The notes beneath the pieces are model-generated. The model saw only the letters and a program-made list of their open reading frames with translations, did not search any database and was not told where the DNA came from. From NCBI GenBank assembly GCA_009176605.1, contig SEYY01001231.1, positions 1-64,000 of the forward strand: a stretch of 64,000 bases of DNA, given 5' to 3'. Both the position numbers and the translations under genes were made by a program. Shown in pieces: positions 39,080 to 62,687 of this stretch (position 1 is the first letter of the stretch; each line of letters starts with the position of its first letter). This DNA comes from Armadillidium nasatum (Eukaryota > Arthropoda > Malacostraca > Isopoda > Armadillidiidae).

Positions 39080-39385
39080 TAGCCAAGTTTGATTATTATT
39101 TTTTATTTATTTTAGTTTTAATTACACAGGAAAAAATTTGTGATTTGCAGCTATAAAAATTTAACAGTTGTACTATTAAATTAAAATTATATAAGTTCAT
39201 TTTAAATTACTCTACATGCTTTAGCAACTAACAACTAGATCAGGAAGAAAGTCAGATTATGTGTGGAATGAAGTTCCTAAAAATTGGAGTAATTAGTAAA
39301 GTTTGGGAAGCAGACAAAGAGGAATTCAAGAAGACTTACCAGAAAGAGTGGATTTCTAAGTTACATTCTAATTTTAAAAACTAAT

Positions 39386-40015
39386 TTTTTTTTTTATTAA
39401 ATAAAAAGTTGGCATTCCACAGGCATCACCCAATTTGAGGAGGAGCTTTCTAGCTGGTTTCTGCCAAGGAACAGTACAAGGAATTGAACAAGCGCCTTCA
39501 ATTTCTAAACAAGGATCAGCATGAGGAATTGAATGAGTGCCTTCAATTTCAAACAAGGATTAGCATGAGGACATGAATGAATGCCTTCATTTTCAAACAA
39601 GGATCAATATGAAGAATTAAACAAGTGCCTTCAATTTCAAACAAGGATCAGCAAGAGGAATCGCCTTCAATTTCTATCAAGGATCAGCATGAGGAAATGA
39701 ACGAGCGCCTTGAGTTTCCACCAAGGATCAGCATGAGGAATTGAATGAAGTGCCTTCAATTTCAAACAAGGATCAGCATGAGGAATTGAATGAGCGCCTT
39801 CAATTTCAAACAAGGATCAGCATGAGGAATTGAATGAGTGCCTTCAATTTCAAACAAGGATTAGCATGAGGACATGAATGAATGCCTTCAATTTCAAACA
39901 AGGATCAGCATGAGGAACTGAATGAGTGCCTTCAATTTCTACAAAGGATCAGAATGAGGAACTGAATGAGAGCCTTTAAGTATGTGAGTCAACCACACTA
40001 CCGTTATGCCAAGTT
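39386..40015 (-). mobile_element. tRNA-derived SINE, copy 3, expanded by an internal tandem array
   Basis: Reverse strand. The A-box half is present here (TGGCATAACGGTAGTGTGG near 40000, then TTGACTCACATACTTAAAGG). The tail-side body is at 39400-39470 (compare CCACAGGCATCACCCAATTT with the other copies), and the T-run at 39386-39395 is the reversed tail. Between them the B-box segment has become about 12 tandem 44-bp units. It is the most complete SINE in the window apart from that expansion. Confidence 0.78.
39476..39980. repeat. 44-bp minisatellite derived from the SINE B-box region
   Basis: About 12 units of AAGGATCAGCATGAGGAATT...GAGTGCCTTCAATTTCAAAC. The unit aligns with AGGATCCCGAAGTGGGATCG...CGGCGCCCTCAA of SINE copy 2. 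Units 2-3 and 9-10 share the same variants (GGATTAGCATGAGGACATG), so blocks of units were copied together. One unit is shortened. Confidence 0.9.
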
Positions 40016-40224
40016 TGAAAGCAAATGCATGAAATATGCATATTTTGAGAAAATTTTCACTCTGTTAGAGTATTAGCAATTTTGTAGATTCAATATTGAT
40101 CTGCGAGTGATACGAAGAGAAGAATGACCTGTTGCCCTGTGTTAGAGTGAAGTCTGGGAGGTTTGTGGAGTTAGTCTGCATGGCAGTTGCCTAGGAGCTT
40201 TCTCCTTGTGATTTCCATTTGCAC

Positions 40225-43711
<3,487 letters not shown>

Positions 43712-44515
43712 TTCCAAGATAATTTTTTGTTTATGTGAAAGCCAAGGATGTTTATACTGTCAACAGGAGAGATAAGAGAAAAATTGAAAGAAATAAAAAA
43801 GTTAGGTGTAGTCTTTGAGAGGGAGATTTCAAGAAGTCGAGTTTTCAAAGAGTGAATTTCACAAGGTTGAGACGACCCCACTGGAAATTCTATTCAGATC
43901 AGCAAGAAAGGAATCGGAAAGATGAAGATGAAAAGCAACTCTAGATGCAAAAAGGGGGGAGCAAATTTGAAATAAGTAAAAGAATGGAGGGTCGAGTCAT
44001 CGGCATATGAATGAATAAGTTTAGATCAGCAGCTTAGAGAATCTTTAAAGAAAAGTAGGAATAGAGTAGGAGACAAAACAGAACCCTGAGGAACTCTACT
44101 TTTGACAGGAAATGAAGAAGTAGTCGCCCCATCAACAACAGTCAAACTGGAAAAATTAGAAAGAAAACTAAACATAAGCAAAGAGAAAGAGTAAATCCAA
44201 AGGAGGGGCGCTTGGAAAACAGTGACGCATGCCATACCCAGTCAAATGCTTTATATGTATCAAGCGATATCACAGAAGTCTCCCAATGGTCCCTATGGGC
44301 ATAAGACCATAAATCTTTAAGATAGGAAAGTATATCACCAGTAGACCTTGAACGTCGAAACCATACTGATGGTCAAAATGAAGAGAATGGGATTCCAGAT
44401 GATTCAAGAAATGAGAGTGGAGAAGGGTTTCAAAGATCTTAGACAGAATACAAGTGAGAGCGATAGGGCGATAGTTAGAAGGATCTGAGCAGCTGTTAAG
44501 TTTTATTGCTTGGTC
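43712..44515 (-). mobile_element. LINE-A fragment, RT palm to post-RT region
   Basis: The minus strand encodes IHSLKTRLLEISLSKTTPNF, INILGFHINKKLSWKP (43710-43880), the SRVPQGSVLSPTLFLLFFKD palm block (about 44040-44110) and the SKAFD/ITD-type region near 44250. It ends at SWKP, exactly where the plus-strand LINE-B copy 8 stops, so the two LINEs are joined tail to middle. The 5' part is missing beyond about 44515. 44516-44666 is unassigned. Confidence 0.87.
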
Positions 44516-44663
44516 CTATAAAAAATAATCTGTAATGTGGAAGAAGGATAGGGATTGTTCTACTTGTGTTGTAAGGTATGGCCAAATTCCTTTATTATAT
44601 TATCAATGGTATACTTTCTTGGGTGAAAGGTGTATTAATTTTAATTTTTTGGATAGTTATTGT

Positions 44664-44776
<113 letters not shown>

Positions 44777-45189
44777 CATAGGAGTATAATTAAATGAAGT
44801 TAAAGATAGATTACATAAGAGATGGTACTGGCTTAGATTGTGTTGGAGAGGTTGTCAAAAAGGTAGTTTTTGTTGTTTAAAATGCCAAGTGCATGTAGAT
44901 TGTCATAATACTTACCCCTCAGTCAGTTTAGGACTGATATTGCATTATGGTGGAAATTAAAATTCTCCTCTAGTAACAGGTAAGAAATGTTGAGAAAGTG
45001 GTTAGAGGTTAGGATTGTAATTAGAGAAGGAGAGGTAATTTCATGGTGTGCGGGTGGTGAGGGGAAAAGATGTATTTGTTGATGACATTCAGAGTGAATT
45101 TTTTATTTAAGAAGTTTATTAGTTAGCAGATAAGAGTATGACCCTTCAAAAGTTTTTAATCTTCACTAGTGGGCTAAATCTGGAGGTAT

Positions 45190-45712
<523 letters not shown>

Positions 45713-45796
45713 TAGCAATTACATGTAATTAGAATTAGAATTAAAAATATAAATTATTAAACTTCCATTTAAAATATAAATTATTAAACTTCGTTC
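45713..45796 (+). repeat. Direct repeat next to TA array, copy 1
   Basis: TAGCAATTACATGTAATTAG...ATTATTAAACTTCG, about 80 bp, matches 47717-47797. Each copy begins right after a TA array. Confidence 0.88.
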
Positions 45797-45896
45797 GCAA
45801 CGCCGCCTGCAGGACGAACCAGAAGTTAGAAGTTGCCGAGGGTACTCTCGCCTTTTCTGTCTTTCTTCTGTGATTGACTATCGTTAAGATTTAATG

Positions 45897-52782
<6,886 letters not shown>

Positions 52783-52871
<89 letters not shown>

Positions 52872-52877
52872 TATATA
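52783..52877. repeat. (TA)n array
   Basis: About 46 TA units at the LINE-A 3' end. It is the last TA array in the window. Confidence 0.98.
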
Positions 52878-54999
52878 CAGGTTATTAGGTTATATTATTA
52901 TATACCCATTAAATTATATCAAACTAAAAAGTTTATTCACAATTCCAAATAAATCTCTACGCTGGTTTTATTTTTTTATATCAAACTCTTCGTTATATTC
53001 AATCTAATTTGAACTAGTTTCAATTTCTTAAGTACTAGTATCCACACTACAGGATTCACAAATAACAGGCTTTTAATTCTGGTTAATTTTATACAATTTA
53101 CCTTAAAATTCCAAAATGCTCAAGTTTTAATCTCGGTAACAGAAGCAAGTGTTTATCTAATTTAGTTTTAATAACTCAAAAGATTTCTAATCTCAGTTCA
53201 ACAGAGAAGTTGTTTTCTTATTTTAATCTCAATGACTCAAAAGAGTTTTAATTTCAGTATCAGAAGACAAGTGCTTATCTAATTTAGTTTTAATAACTCA
53301 AGTGAGTTCTACTCTCAGTTCAACAGACAAGTTATCAAATTTAATCTCAATGACTCAAAAGAGTTTTAATCTCAATATCACTGTTTAACTTATTCAACAA
53401 ATTTAAACCTCAATGTCAAAATACAATTTACTCAACAAGTTTTGTAACTACTAGGGTTTTTTCAAAATTAATTTAAATTACTCCACCAAACTTCTATATT
53501 CAATAACTTGGCTTAATAATTCTCAAGCTACTCAAAAGAATCCTATTTAGTAAAATAAGAACACTTCTAAAAACAAATATTCTCACTTGGAGAACATAAA
53601 TTTACTTTCAAAATAATATATTTTGCTAAACTTACAATGTTATAATTTTCAGAAACTTTCCAATATTGTCAAAATACTTAATTTACAAAAGTTTCTAAAA
53701 CCTCAACTAAGAGTAGAATTTTTACTCGACCTTTCGAGGACGAAGCCGTGAACACAGCGTTTTGGCTGTTCAAAAAGTTTCTAGACTGAATTCTGGCATC
53801 CTAGAAAGTTGCTATTTTTTAGCTTTTCCCTAAGATTTTTTTTAAAAAATCTCTTTTATCCCTTGATTTTCTGACACCTTTCCAGATTGTTCCTTTTATT
53901 TACCTTTCGTATGGTCGCCGCCAATTTGCTTTTTCCACCTTTTCACTTTAATTTTTAATTTCTGATTTTCCTTATATTTCTTCTAGATTTTCATCTTTTT
54001 CACGATGTTTATTGAATTTGGGAATCAAACTATACATATGCTTGACATTTCTTTCTTGATTTTATACAATTTTCATGATTTCCTGAGCGTTTGAACTTGT
54101 AAACCTAATTTTGGCCATATTCTAAACCAAATTTACTCCTTGTTTCTTTCATGCCTGACTCTCTCCTTATTATTCTTATTGACTTTCCTACCTATCTCTT
54201 ATATTTCTTTGTACTTTATACATCTTCCTAGCTGTTTTATTCATATCCTAGACTTAGAATTTTTCTTAGCCTGCTGTTTTTTACATTCCTTTATTCACAG
54301 TTACCAACTCTTCCAGATTTATATTTCTTTTCTCACCTCCATCATAATCCAAACTTCTGTCATATTTCTACATTAGGGTTAGGGAGGCTTCTACTACATT
54401 GTGTCTTTTTTGATTAATTATACTCTTATTAGTGAAAGATAATTGTCCAGACATGAGTAGATTAATTATTAACTGCAGTGGTAATATCCACTCCTATCAA
54501 CGTCAAAGGACTCAGCGACTAACATAACATCAAATTTAAGTATTAACTTGAATGGCTTAATTAAATACCATCGTTTAATGAGACATTTACTGTTAGTGGT
54601 AATTAAAAGACCATATTCTCTGTAATTTGAAGCTAATTGTTTTACTTTCATATACATATATACTGAATCAATAATCGTTCTTGTACTCATAATTGATAAC
54701 TGTAAATAAATTTATCAATATTACATAAAAACTTAAATTGATAATTTGAAAAAATAAAATCAAATAGCGTGTGTGAATCTTTGCATTTTTCCCAGCAGTT
54801 ACTCACAGTAGCCTGAGGTTCGAACTCCTTAATCTGTTTACTAAAACTGAAAATCAAATTTAATACGTACGGCAAGTCTAAAAGCAGACAGACTCAGTTG
54901 GAAACATACATTGAAATAACAATGACAAGGCAAACCGAGTCGCCCGTACATAAATAGCGACCTTGCCAGAATACTTGTGACGGATAATTTAATTATTTA
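52878..54999. other. AT-rich stretch, possibly leader of the LTR element
   Basis: No gene was recognised. It includes the tandem repeat at 53124-53400. An isolated B-box-like GGTTCGAACTCC lies near 54820 without a recognisable tRNA body. Confidence 0.45.
53124..53400. repeat. Tandem repeat, unit about 120 bp
   Basis: About 2.3 units starting at 53124, 53245 and 53363, with GTTTTAATCTC, ATCAGAA-CAAGTG, TTAATAACTCAA and CAGTTCAACAGACAAGTT landmarks. Within each unit, shorter TTTTAAT(C/T)TCA motifs recur. Confidence 0.8.
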
Positions 55000-55198
55000 G
55001 TGCATGTGTGGTTGAATCGGAGAAAGAAAGCCCCAGATAATACCGCGTACTGGAACAATCATTCTCTGTTAGAGTACCTCTAGATATTCCCTTCGCTAGG
55101 CGAGATTCTCCTCTCGGAGGGACCATTGAGGGTGAGGTGAAGAAATGGGTGATTGTTGCGGGTGAACTCGAAAGTAGACCTTCATCATGGGAGGGTAA

Positions 55199-56710
55199 AT
55201 GATTGTCTACCTTGAATTCCTTACAAGCGGGATAGCTCAAACCCAGAGTGAAGCTGCAAAAGGACGCGCGGAACAAACGGCGGTTAAAGTAAGAGGTTCG
55301 GATAACGTGGCCTCTGCTTCGTCGACGTCCGGTTTTGACCCTAAAGTAAGGTTCCCTTTCGAAAATAATTCGAAAACTGAGGATCTTCTAGGTAACTTGC
55401 ATCTTGAAACATCTTTAGAGGATGCTGCCACAGACGCACAATACAATAATTCACACGCCTATTGTGTCTTCACAGATTGGAAATGTTCACACTAATGCCG
55501 AGGACTTACAAAAAAGTTTTCACCTCTCCAGCTACGTCATCAGGTAATACGGGTAATCTGAACGGCTCAGAATATCGTTTTGATGCATTGGAGGCTAAAG
55601 TTGATTCCATATCTGTTAGTATTATTGCCGAAATTCTAGAACAAGCTTATCGACCAAAAGCTATAAATCCTCCAAAATTCATCATTGGAGGTAATCAAAA
55701 TATGAAGTCTTACTTCCTATAGGTTCCAGAAATACTGTAATACCACCTATCCAGAACAACGTGAGGATTGGGTGTACGTCCTGGCTAGTTATTTGGAAGG
55801 ACAGTACCTCGACCTATATCACCAGATTAACAATGAGGCCGAGAAGGACTACTTATCTGTGAAGGCAGCTCCACTGAATTGGTGGGATTATGAACACCAG
55901 AAGAAAAAAGGCAACCCAGGATTTCATGCTGGCTAAGATGAAACCTGGCGAAAGTATTAACATATTAGCACTCAGATTGGAACAGCTGGCGAACGGAGCA
56001 TATCCAGGTCTGATACTGAGAAACCATGAGATGTTACGGCGCAATTTCTTGCATTGTTTGCCACATACTATCGAACAAAGGAAGCATGACTATATCCTCA
56101 ATGTGGAAGGTACTACGGGCCAAAAGCTGACTTTTAATCAGATTGAGAGACTCGCTTGTCAACACCATCGCGAATGTGTAAATGAGCAGAGTTCTAGTTC
56201 AATTGAACCGGAGGTAATTGAGATTATTCAGGTGAAGTCTGATAATAGTAATTCCTCACAGCAGCGTACCTCAACTTGGATGATGTTGTGAAGCGTTGGT
56301 CGTCAAATAAACCAACCCGGCAAGTGGGAAACAACGACTCCAAGGGTAATGATGATTCTTCACGGAGATCTCCGAAAAGGAATAGTGGTGGCAACTGGAA
56401 TGACCAGACGGGTAATCGTTCTACTACCAATAACAAAGGTAGTAAAGGTTCCAGAAATAGTCAAGAGTCTCGACAGATCTGTGATAATTGCTCGAAGGTT
56501 GGCCATGATGTGTTGACATGCTATGAGTTATTGGGTATTTGTTCCTATTGTAGTGAGGGTATTTGTTCCTATTGTAGTGAGCAAGGACATCATCGTTCTG
56601 AGTGTTTCCAGTTCAAGCAAAGACAACAGCAGCAAAGCACGCAACAGACACATACGCTTTCCTGTCCTTCCTGCAAAGGTAATCATTTTGGAAAGGATTG
56701 CCAATACTAG
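55199..56710 (+). pseudogene. Gag-like region of the Gypsy fossil
   Basis: A capsid-like part (KPGESINILALRLEQLANGA, about 55940-56020) is followed by a charged linker and three CCHC-type zinc knuckles at about 56475-56705 (CX2CX4HX4C twice, with a shorter third). This is the usual nucleocapsid arrangement of Gypsy elements. It is broken. The knuckle region has a short local duplication of CSYCSE. Confidence 0.85.
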
Positions 56711-56852
56711 AGTAATTAGCCTTATAAGTCAGTGGGCAATACAAGCCAACTGGCTCCATTGCCTCAACATCAACCCAAAGAGTATTCTGCTCAAGGTGCA
56801 CGTACTAAGGATAATAATCCATTTGCCTTTGAGTCAGAGGGAGCATGTGGAG

Positions 56853-57229
56853 GTAATAATAATACTCCTTTATACTAATGTACTCCGTGGTCATGGGTCT
56901 CGCCACGGAGAATTGTCATGATCAGGTCCCTGAAATGACAAAAGAAAACCTGACCTCTAATCTGATTATCAATGTTAATTAAAGCAAAGTTGATAGTCAA
57001 CCTCTCTGTGTCGACGTCTGTTGTAGGTTATCCATTTAATATCTATGATTGTCTCGTAGATAATGTTACGTGTATAAATTTGATAAAAAACATCAGTTGT
57101 TAATCATCCAGCAAAAATTACAAAACACTCCTCAGCTGTCGAAATAATCTCGGGGGTCGGCAATGCTCAAATTCCTATCTCCAATTACGAAAGCATTGGA
57201 CATCGTTCTTGTCCCGGTTTCGTGATCGA
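56853..57229 (+). repeat. Internal direct repeat of the Gypsy fossil, copy 1
   Basis: 377 bp, about 97 percent identical to 59222-59600. It holds an 8-bp stem (CTCCGTGG/CCACGGAG, 56883-56910) and lies in the gag-pol junction/protease area. Confidence 0.95.
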
Positions 57230-57716
57230 GAATGATGAGTTTTATATTGTTCCTTCCTACTTAATATATCCGTTGGTACTTGGAATGACTCTCCTTAAAA
57301 TATAATCTCTTACCAGATATGTCTTCATATCAGTTGCTTCATCGGGAAAGTAATTCGTTCAATGTCGTGGTCACTGATTCGAATAAGGATTTTCAACCCA
57401 TGAGCGTTTGTACTAGCGGTAATCTGGAATTAGGTGGAAATCGACGCAAGGTTGTTCCTATTGACCTTTGCAATTTTTCGTATTCCTTCGATACTTTTTT
57501 CTTAGAAAGAAGGGATAATAACGGTCTGGAGGCACTTCCTGGCATTCTATCAGGAACTGGATTGGTAATCGCCTATGGAATTATAGCGAATCCAGTAGGT
57601 TTATTCCTATATGTTATTTTTTGAGTTCGGCTTTGCCTGTCTCGGAAGTCGAGTCTGTAAAGATTGGTAATATCAATACTGATCAATCATTGTCAGTCCT
57701 ACCTTCTGAGTATTGA

Positions 57717-59206
57717 ATGAGGGAACAGATAATCAAGAAATTTCAATTTGGAGATAATCTTTTGGATCACGTTCGGAAGTCTATGTTAATCAATCTGCTT
57801 CGTAAATATTCAAACGTTCTGAGTACTGGATATGATGATGATGTCGGCTGCGCGAATAATGTCAAGTATCACATCGAACTAGCAACCGAGACCCATCCAT
57901 GCTACTGTGCGTCAGTTTCAAGGACCTCTATCCCAAACAAACTGAGAAGCAGTGCATCGAGCTGGAGGAAGCAGATATTATCAGGAAAAGTTATTTTCCG
58001 TATTCAGCTCCAGTTGCTCCAGTACACAAGCCAGATTGTAGTTTGAGGGTTTGTTTGGTCTACCGTTGCCTGAACAAATATGAAAAGAATGACGCTTTTC
58101 CATTGCCCAATTTAATTGATTCCATATAACATTGCCGGATCTAGGTCTTTTACTATCATAGATCTAGTTCGAGGGTACTATCAAATCGAAATGGCAGAAG
58201 ATAGCGTGGAGAAGACAGCTTTTTCTACTCTATCTCATTAAGAGTTCCTTCGTATGCCCTTTGGCGTAAAGGGAGGTCCGGCAACATTTCAACGAGGTAT
58301 GATGCTCCTTTTGTCAGGTATTAATTGGTCCAAGGTAATGGTTTATCTGGACGACATAATCATTAGATTCGCCATGTTTGAAGAGCATTTGGGTACTTTG
58401 GAGAAAGTATTGCACGCATTGCAAAAGAATGGTTTTAAACTTAAGCTGAAGGAAAATAAGTTATGTTGAGAATCTGTGGAGTTCTTAGGTCACCATATCA
58501 GTAGGCAAGGTATTCTTCCCTTAGAAAAGAACATTTCCGGAGCAATTAATTTTACCAAACTTACCACGGTTAAGCAACTACGACAGTTCTTGTGGATGGT
58601 TAATTTTTACCATCGTCATATTCCCGTGCTCGTCCATCGCTAAACGACTATCTTGACAGACCAAAGGTAGGGTAATTCATTGGATATCTGAGTGCCAGAC
58701 TGCCTCTGAAAAATTAAAAGCTACTCTAGTAAGCCCTACACCTTTAGTATTCCCCGATTATCGAGACGAGGCAACACCTTTAGAGCTCCATGTAGACGCC
58801 TCGGATACCAGGTCATGGGTGATGCTTGCTCAAGGCAAAGGTGGCAATATTAAGCCCATAGCTTTCAACTCTATAACTTTTTCAAGTACGCAACAGCGAT
58901 ATTCTACGATTGAGAGAACTCGCTGCGTTGCGATGGGAAGTCAAATCTTTGCGACCTTTCTTGTGTAATAACAAGAAATTTATTATCTACAGTGAACATG
59001 AACCTCTGCAACATCTCCACATGCCTGCAATCGATGGGCGAATCGCACGAACACTGGATGAATTATGTAATTACAACTTTGAAGTTAGGCATATCAGCAG
59101 TCGTAAGAATGTTGACGCTGATGCTCTTTCGCGTTTCCCTATTCCGACGAACCTGAGTGTCGATGAGATACGAGGTCAGGGATTCAATGAACTCTCGACC
59201 TACTAA
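57717..59206 (+). pseudogene. Reverse transcriptase-RNase H region of the Gypsy fossil
   Basis: RT signature blocks include PFGVKGGPATFQRGM and VMVYLDDIIIRF (about 58250-58370). RNase H-side sequence includes PLELHVDASD (about 58780) and the C-terminal RHISSRKNVDADALSRFPI (about 59090-59150). The order and motifs are Gypsy-like. It is broken at several points. Confidence 0.92.
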
Positions 59207-59221
59207 ACCAGAGAGGTATAA

Positions 59222-59600
59222 GTAATAATAATACTCCTTTAAACTAATGTACTCCGTGGTCATGGGTCTCGTCACGGAGAATTGTCATGGTCAGGTCCCT
59301 GAAATGACAAAAGAAAACCTGACCTCTAATCTGATTATCAATGTTAATTAAAGCAAAGTTGATAGTCAACCTCTCTGTATCGACGTTTCTGTTGTAGGTT
59401 ATCCATTTAATATCTATGATTATCTCGTAGATAATGTTACGTGTATAAATTTGATAAAAAACATCAGTTGTTAATCATCCAGCAAAAATTACAAAACACT
59501 CCTCAGTTGTCGAAATAATCTGGGGGATCGGCAATGCTCAAATTCCTATCTCCAATTACGAAAGCATTGGACATCGTTCTTGTAGCGGTTTCGTGATCGA
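59222..59600 (+). repeat. Internal direct repeat of the Gypsy fossil, copy 2
   Basis: Second copy of 56853-57229, placed just after the RNase H region, where integrase sequence would be expected. The flank after 59600 differs from the flank of copy 1. Confidence 0.95.
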
Positions 59601-60239
59601 AAGTACTAGGCGGAAGTAATTCCCATTTTCGCTGTTTGCGTTATGGATGAGGGGAAATGAAGATTTTCAAGAAGACGTGCGCGAATGAGTAATTGATGAA
59701 TTAAGAATCCGCAACAACATAAATTGCGCGAACGAAATTTATGAAAAATTTAAAGTTAATACGACTACCCGGTCAAATGCCAACTCCCGGGGCCATTCAG
59801 GTATTTTCAAATTTAACGAAAACAAAAATAAGTGTGTATTTTGAGAATGGTACTTCTTTAACATATGATGATAATAATTATCTCAGTAAATGTTAAATTA
59901 GATGTCTCTCGGGGGTTCATTATAATTTACTTAAACCTATACTCAGAAACTCTTTAGTTAAAGAGGAAGTAATTAAAGTTAATCTAGTTATGATAAACCA
60001 CCTGGTACCTAAGACCATTAAATATCACCCGATTCCCAAATCAGTATAGATGTAATCAATGACGTTGTTTAGTGACACGGTACTAATGAGGTTAATTAAA
60101 GGTATTACTAAGCAGATTCAAATTTCTCAGTGGCATAAATCTTTGGTAATCTTTAAAGATTTAAAAATGTCCTTGAAGACAGTAACAGTATATTTATAAA
60201 AAATCGAATAACACTTCTAGATTTGTAATTTCTATGCCT

Positions 60240-60900
60240 TTACTTATAGCAGTTGCTTCGCAACTTCATTGCGATTATGGTCATCTGGGTCGTAAGAAGT
60301 TAATTCCGTTAATTTAAATAAAATTGTGGCATCCACGTGTTAGTCTTGTAGTTTCCGACATATGTCGATGTTGCAAAAAATGTCAAATGTTAAAAGTTAA
60401 TCCCAATGTAATTAAGCCTCCATTACTTAAAATCACCGCTGCATATCCATTTGATTTGCTAAAACAATTAAAAATAATTCCTATTGTGTTAGAAGCTATA
60501 GATCATTTTTCCAAATTTATTTTTGTAGCTCCCTCACACAGCAAAACAGGTATTTGTGTGGCCGATTCTTAAATATAAAATATTGCCAGTTTTACCGCTA
60601 ACCCCTAATCGTCTGTTGAGTGAACGAGGATTAGAATTTGTGGGTAATGCATTTGAAGAGGCACTCAGTGATTTTAGTTTACCACATATGTTAATCGCTA
60701 GTCACATGCCCCAGTGTAATGGTGTTACTGAGCGTGTAAATCGAATGTTTTTACAACATTTTGGGATGCGTGCACATGATAATCCCACCTCTTGGGATAA
60801 TAAACTTCCACAAGCAGCTACCATTTATAATAATACATGGCATTCTGCCATAGTCAACTCCAAGAGACATGTAATTAAAAAATGCTCATGATTTCAGTGG
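60240..60900 (+). pseudogene. Integrase region of the Gypsy fossil
   Basis: An H-H-C-C zinc-binding part (HCDYGHLG…CRCCKKCQ, about 60265-60390) is followed by catalytic-core blocks AIDHFSKFIFVAPSHS (about 60500) and ERGLEFVGNAFEEAL (about 60625), then CNGVTERVNRMF. This is typical of rve-type integrase. It is broken. Chromodomain-like or C-terminal parts are not identified. Confidence 0.88.
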
Positions 60901-62057
60901 TAATTTCTTGCTTATAGTTTTGGTGTGAACCATCAAATCAGTTTTGTCCTTATAAAACTGGGGATAAGGATGCTTACAAGAAACCTTCCTGGTAATCTCA
61001 AATATAAAGTTCAAATTACCCTATTCGGAGCCTTTTATAACTACTAAAGCTTGCCTAATTCATTGTGCTATCATATAGAGCGTATTCTGGCACATCCTGA
61101 TAGCCATACAATTCAAGCGCACTTCTCTCAGTTAAGACCTTGGATAGATATATCTAGTTATCTTTGTAAGAACGATTCATATCGAAAGTTGTTTTTAGAA
61201 AGCAACGATGAGGTAATAGGTGATTCGGTGGATATAGGATCAAAGGATGGGGTTGTGTTGGGTAATAGTTACGATTCTTTGGTGGTGGAAGGAGAAATTT
61301 TTTTAGGATAATTTGATTAGCCCATATTAATTTAACCCACTTGAATTGGGACTTTTCAAAAATGAGTCAAAACTAGAAAATGATTTTTTAGTTTTTTTCC
61401 CTAGAAATGCAGGTTCTGTTAGCAATTTAAATAAAACCTTTGGTATTCACAGCCAAATTGATAAATTAGACTCTTCTATATTAAGAAATAATCGCATAAG
61501 TTCGGTAGCTAAGGGTAATATGGGTCAAGCAATAATTGATGTCTTCCTTAACAGAAGGGAATTAATTTAGTAATTCAAGGCAGGGCAGTATTAATTTGTC
61601 TCGAGTGAACTCTGGGAGAAGTATTGCCTACCGTATTGGAACTTTTTCAATCATCTGTCTGAGTCGCGATTGGTAATCCCATTTTCCGCGTTGGCTCAAT
61701 CAGCTTCTCCTCTGCAAACGCAACGACTCTCTGTTCAACTTCCTTTTGTAAAAGTAAATCCACCTCAAACGTCGATTACTCAATTAATAATTTCTTTGAT
61801 AATACCTCCCCTATTTCTGAGATGTCTAGTAATACAGTTAGTTATGTTTTTATAGGATGCTTTTTAGAATCCATGGAACAAAGCACATCATTCGATAGTT
61901 CCCTGGGTGTTCGGGAGTTATTTTAAACAGGTTCCTCATAAAACTTAAATTTAAATAATCTATTTGAATCTGTTACCAGTGGTAGTTTAGAGGGCTTTTC
62001 ATCCACTATTCGAGCCATAGTAGATAATAGCTCTCATATCTGCAACTTGGGGATAAA

Positions 62058-62065
62058 CTTAAATG
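62058..62065 (+). repeat. Target-site duplication CTTAAATG, left copy
   Basis: An exact 8-bp duplication, repeated at 62688-62695, around the hAT MITE. Confidence 0.88.
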
Positions 62066-62687
62066 AAGGGTTGGTGATTTTTTTGATTTTTTTGATTTTT
62101 CTGATTTTTTTGATTTTTTTAAAAAATAATAAAACTGTTTTTTTTATATTTGTTTTATTTTGTTATATTTTTTGATACATAATGATATAACAAATATATT
62201 AGTTCCTTCTTACTGTGTTAAAAAACTTTAAAGTAGTTTATATATTAGAAATATAACTTCCTTAATATTTGGTTCAAGATTTCAAATAGGGTAATACAAG
62301 AATCTGATCTTCATTAATATAATTTATCCAATATAGAACTGTTAGAGTTTAGAATTCCTAATATATATTCAATCAAATTCTTCAACAAAATTTTATTGAA
62401 GATTTAATATTTTACCCTATTTGAAATCTTGAACCAAATATTAAGGAAGTTATATTTCTAATATATATAAACTACTTTAAAGTTTTTTAACACAGTAAGA
62501 AGGAACTAATATATCTGTTATATCATTATGTATCAAAAAATATGACAAAATAAAACAAATAAAAAAAAAAGTTTTATTATTTTAAAAAAAAATCAAAAAA
62601 ATCAAAAAAATCATGATTTTTTCATAAAAAAATCAATTGATTTAATCAACTGATTAAATCAATTTGATTTAATCAATGCCAACCCTG
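62066..62687. mobile_element. hAT-type MITE with long inverted repeats
   Basis: A 622-bp non-coding element with an exact 8-bp target duplication (CTTAAATG). The ends AAGGGTTGG / CCAACCCTG are hAT-like. The arms pair over about 230 bp, through GATTTTTTTGATTTTT runs, TAAAGTAGTTTATATATTAG and CAAGATTTCAAATAGGGTAA, leaving a unique centre of about 110 bp. It lies within the degenerate tail of the Gypsy fossil, so it inserted later. Confidence 0.93.

Noticed and set aside
39476-39980. Possible CRISPR-like array
   Set aside because: The units are contiguous 44-bp tandem copies without distinct spacers, they lie in a SINE, and the genome is eukaryotic.
54140-54376. 78-codon hydrophobic frame as a membrane protein gene
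   Set aside because: The hydrophobicity follows from T-rich sequence (TTT, CTT, ATT codons). There are no splice signals, no homology was recognised and no second frame extends it.
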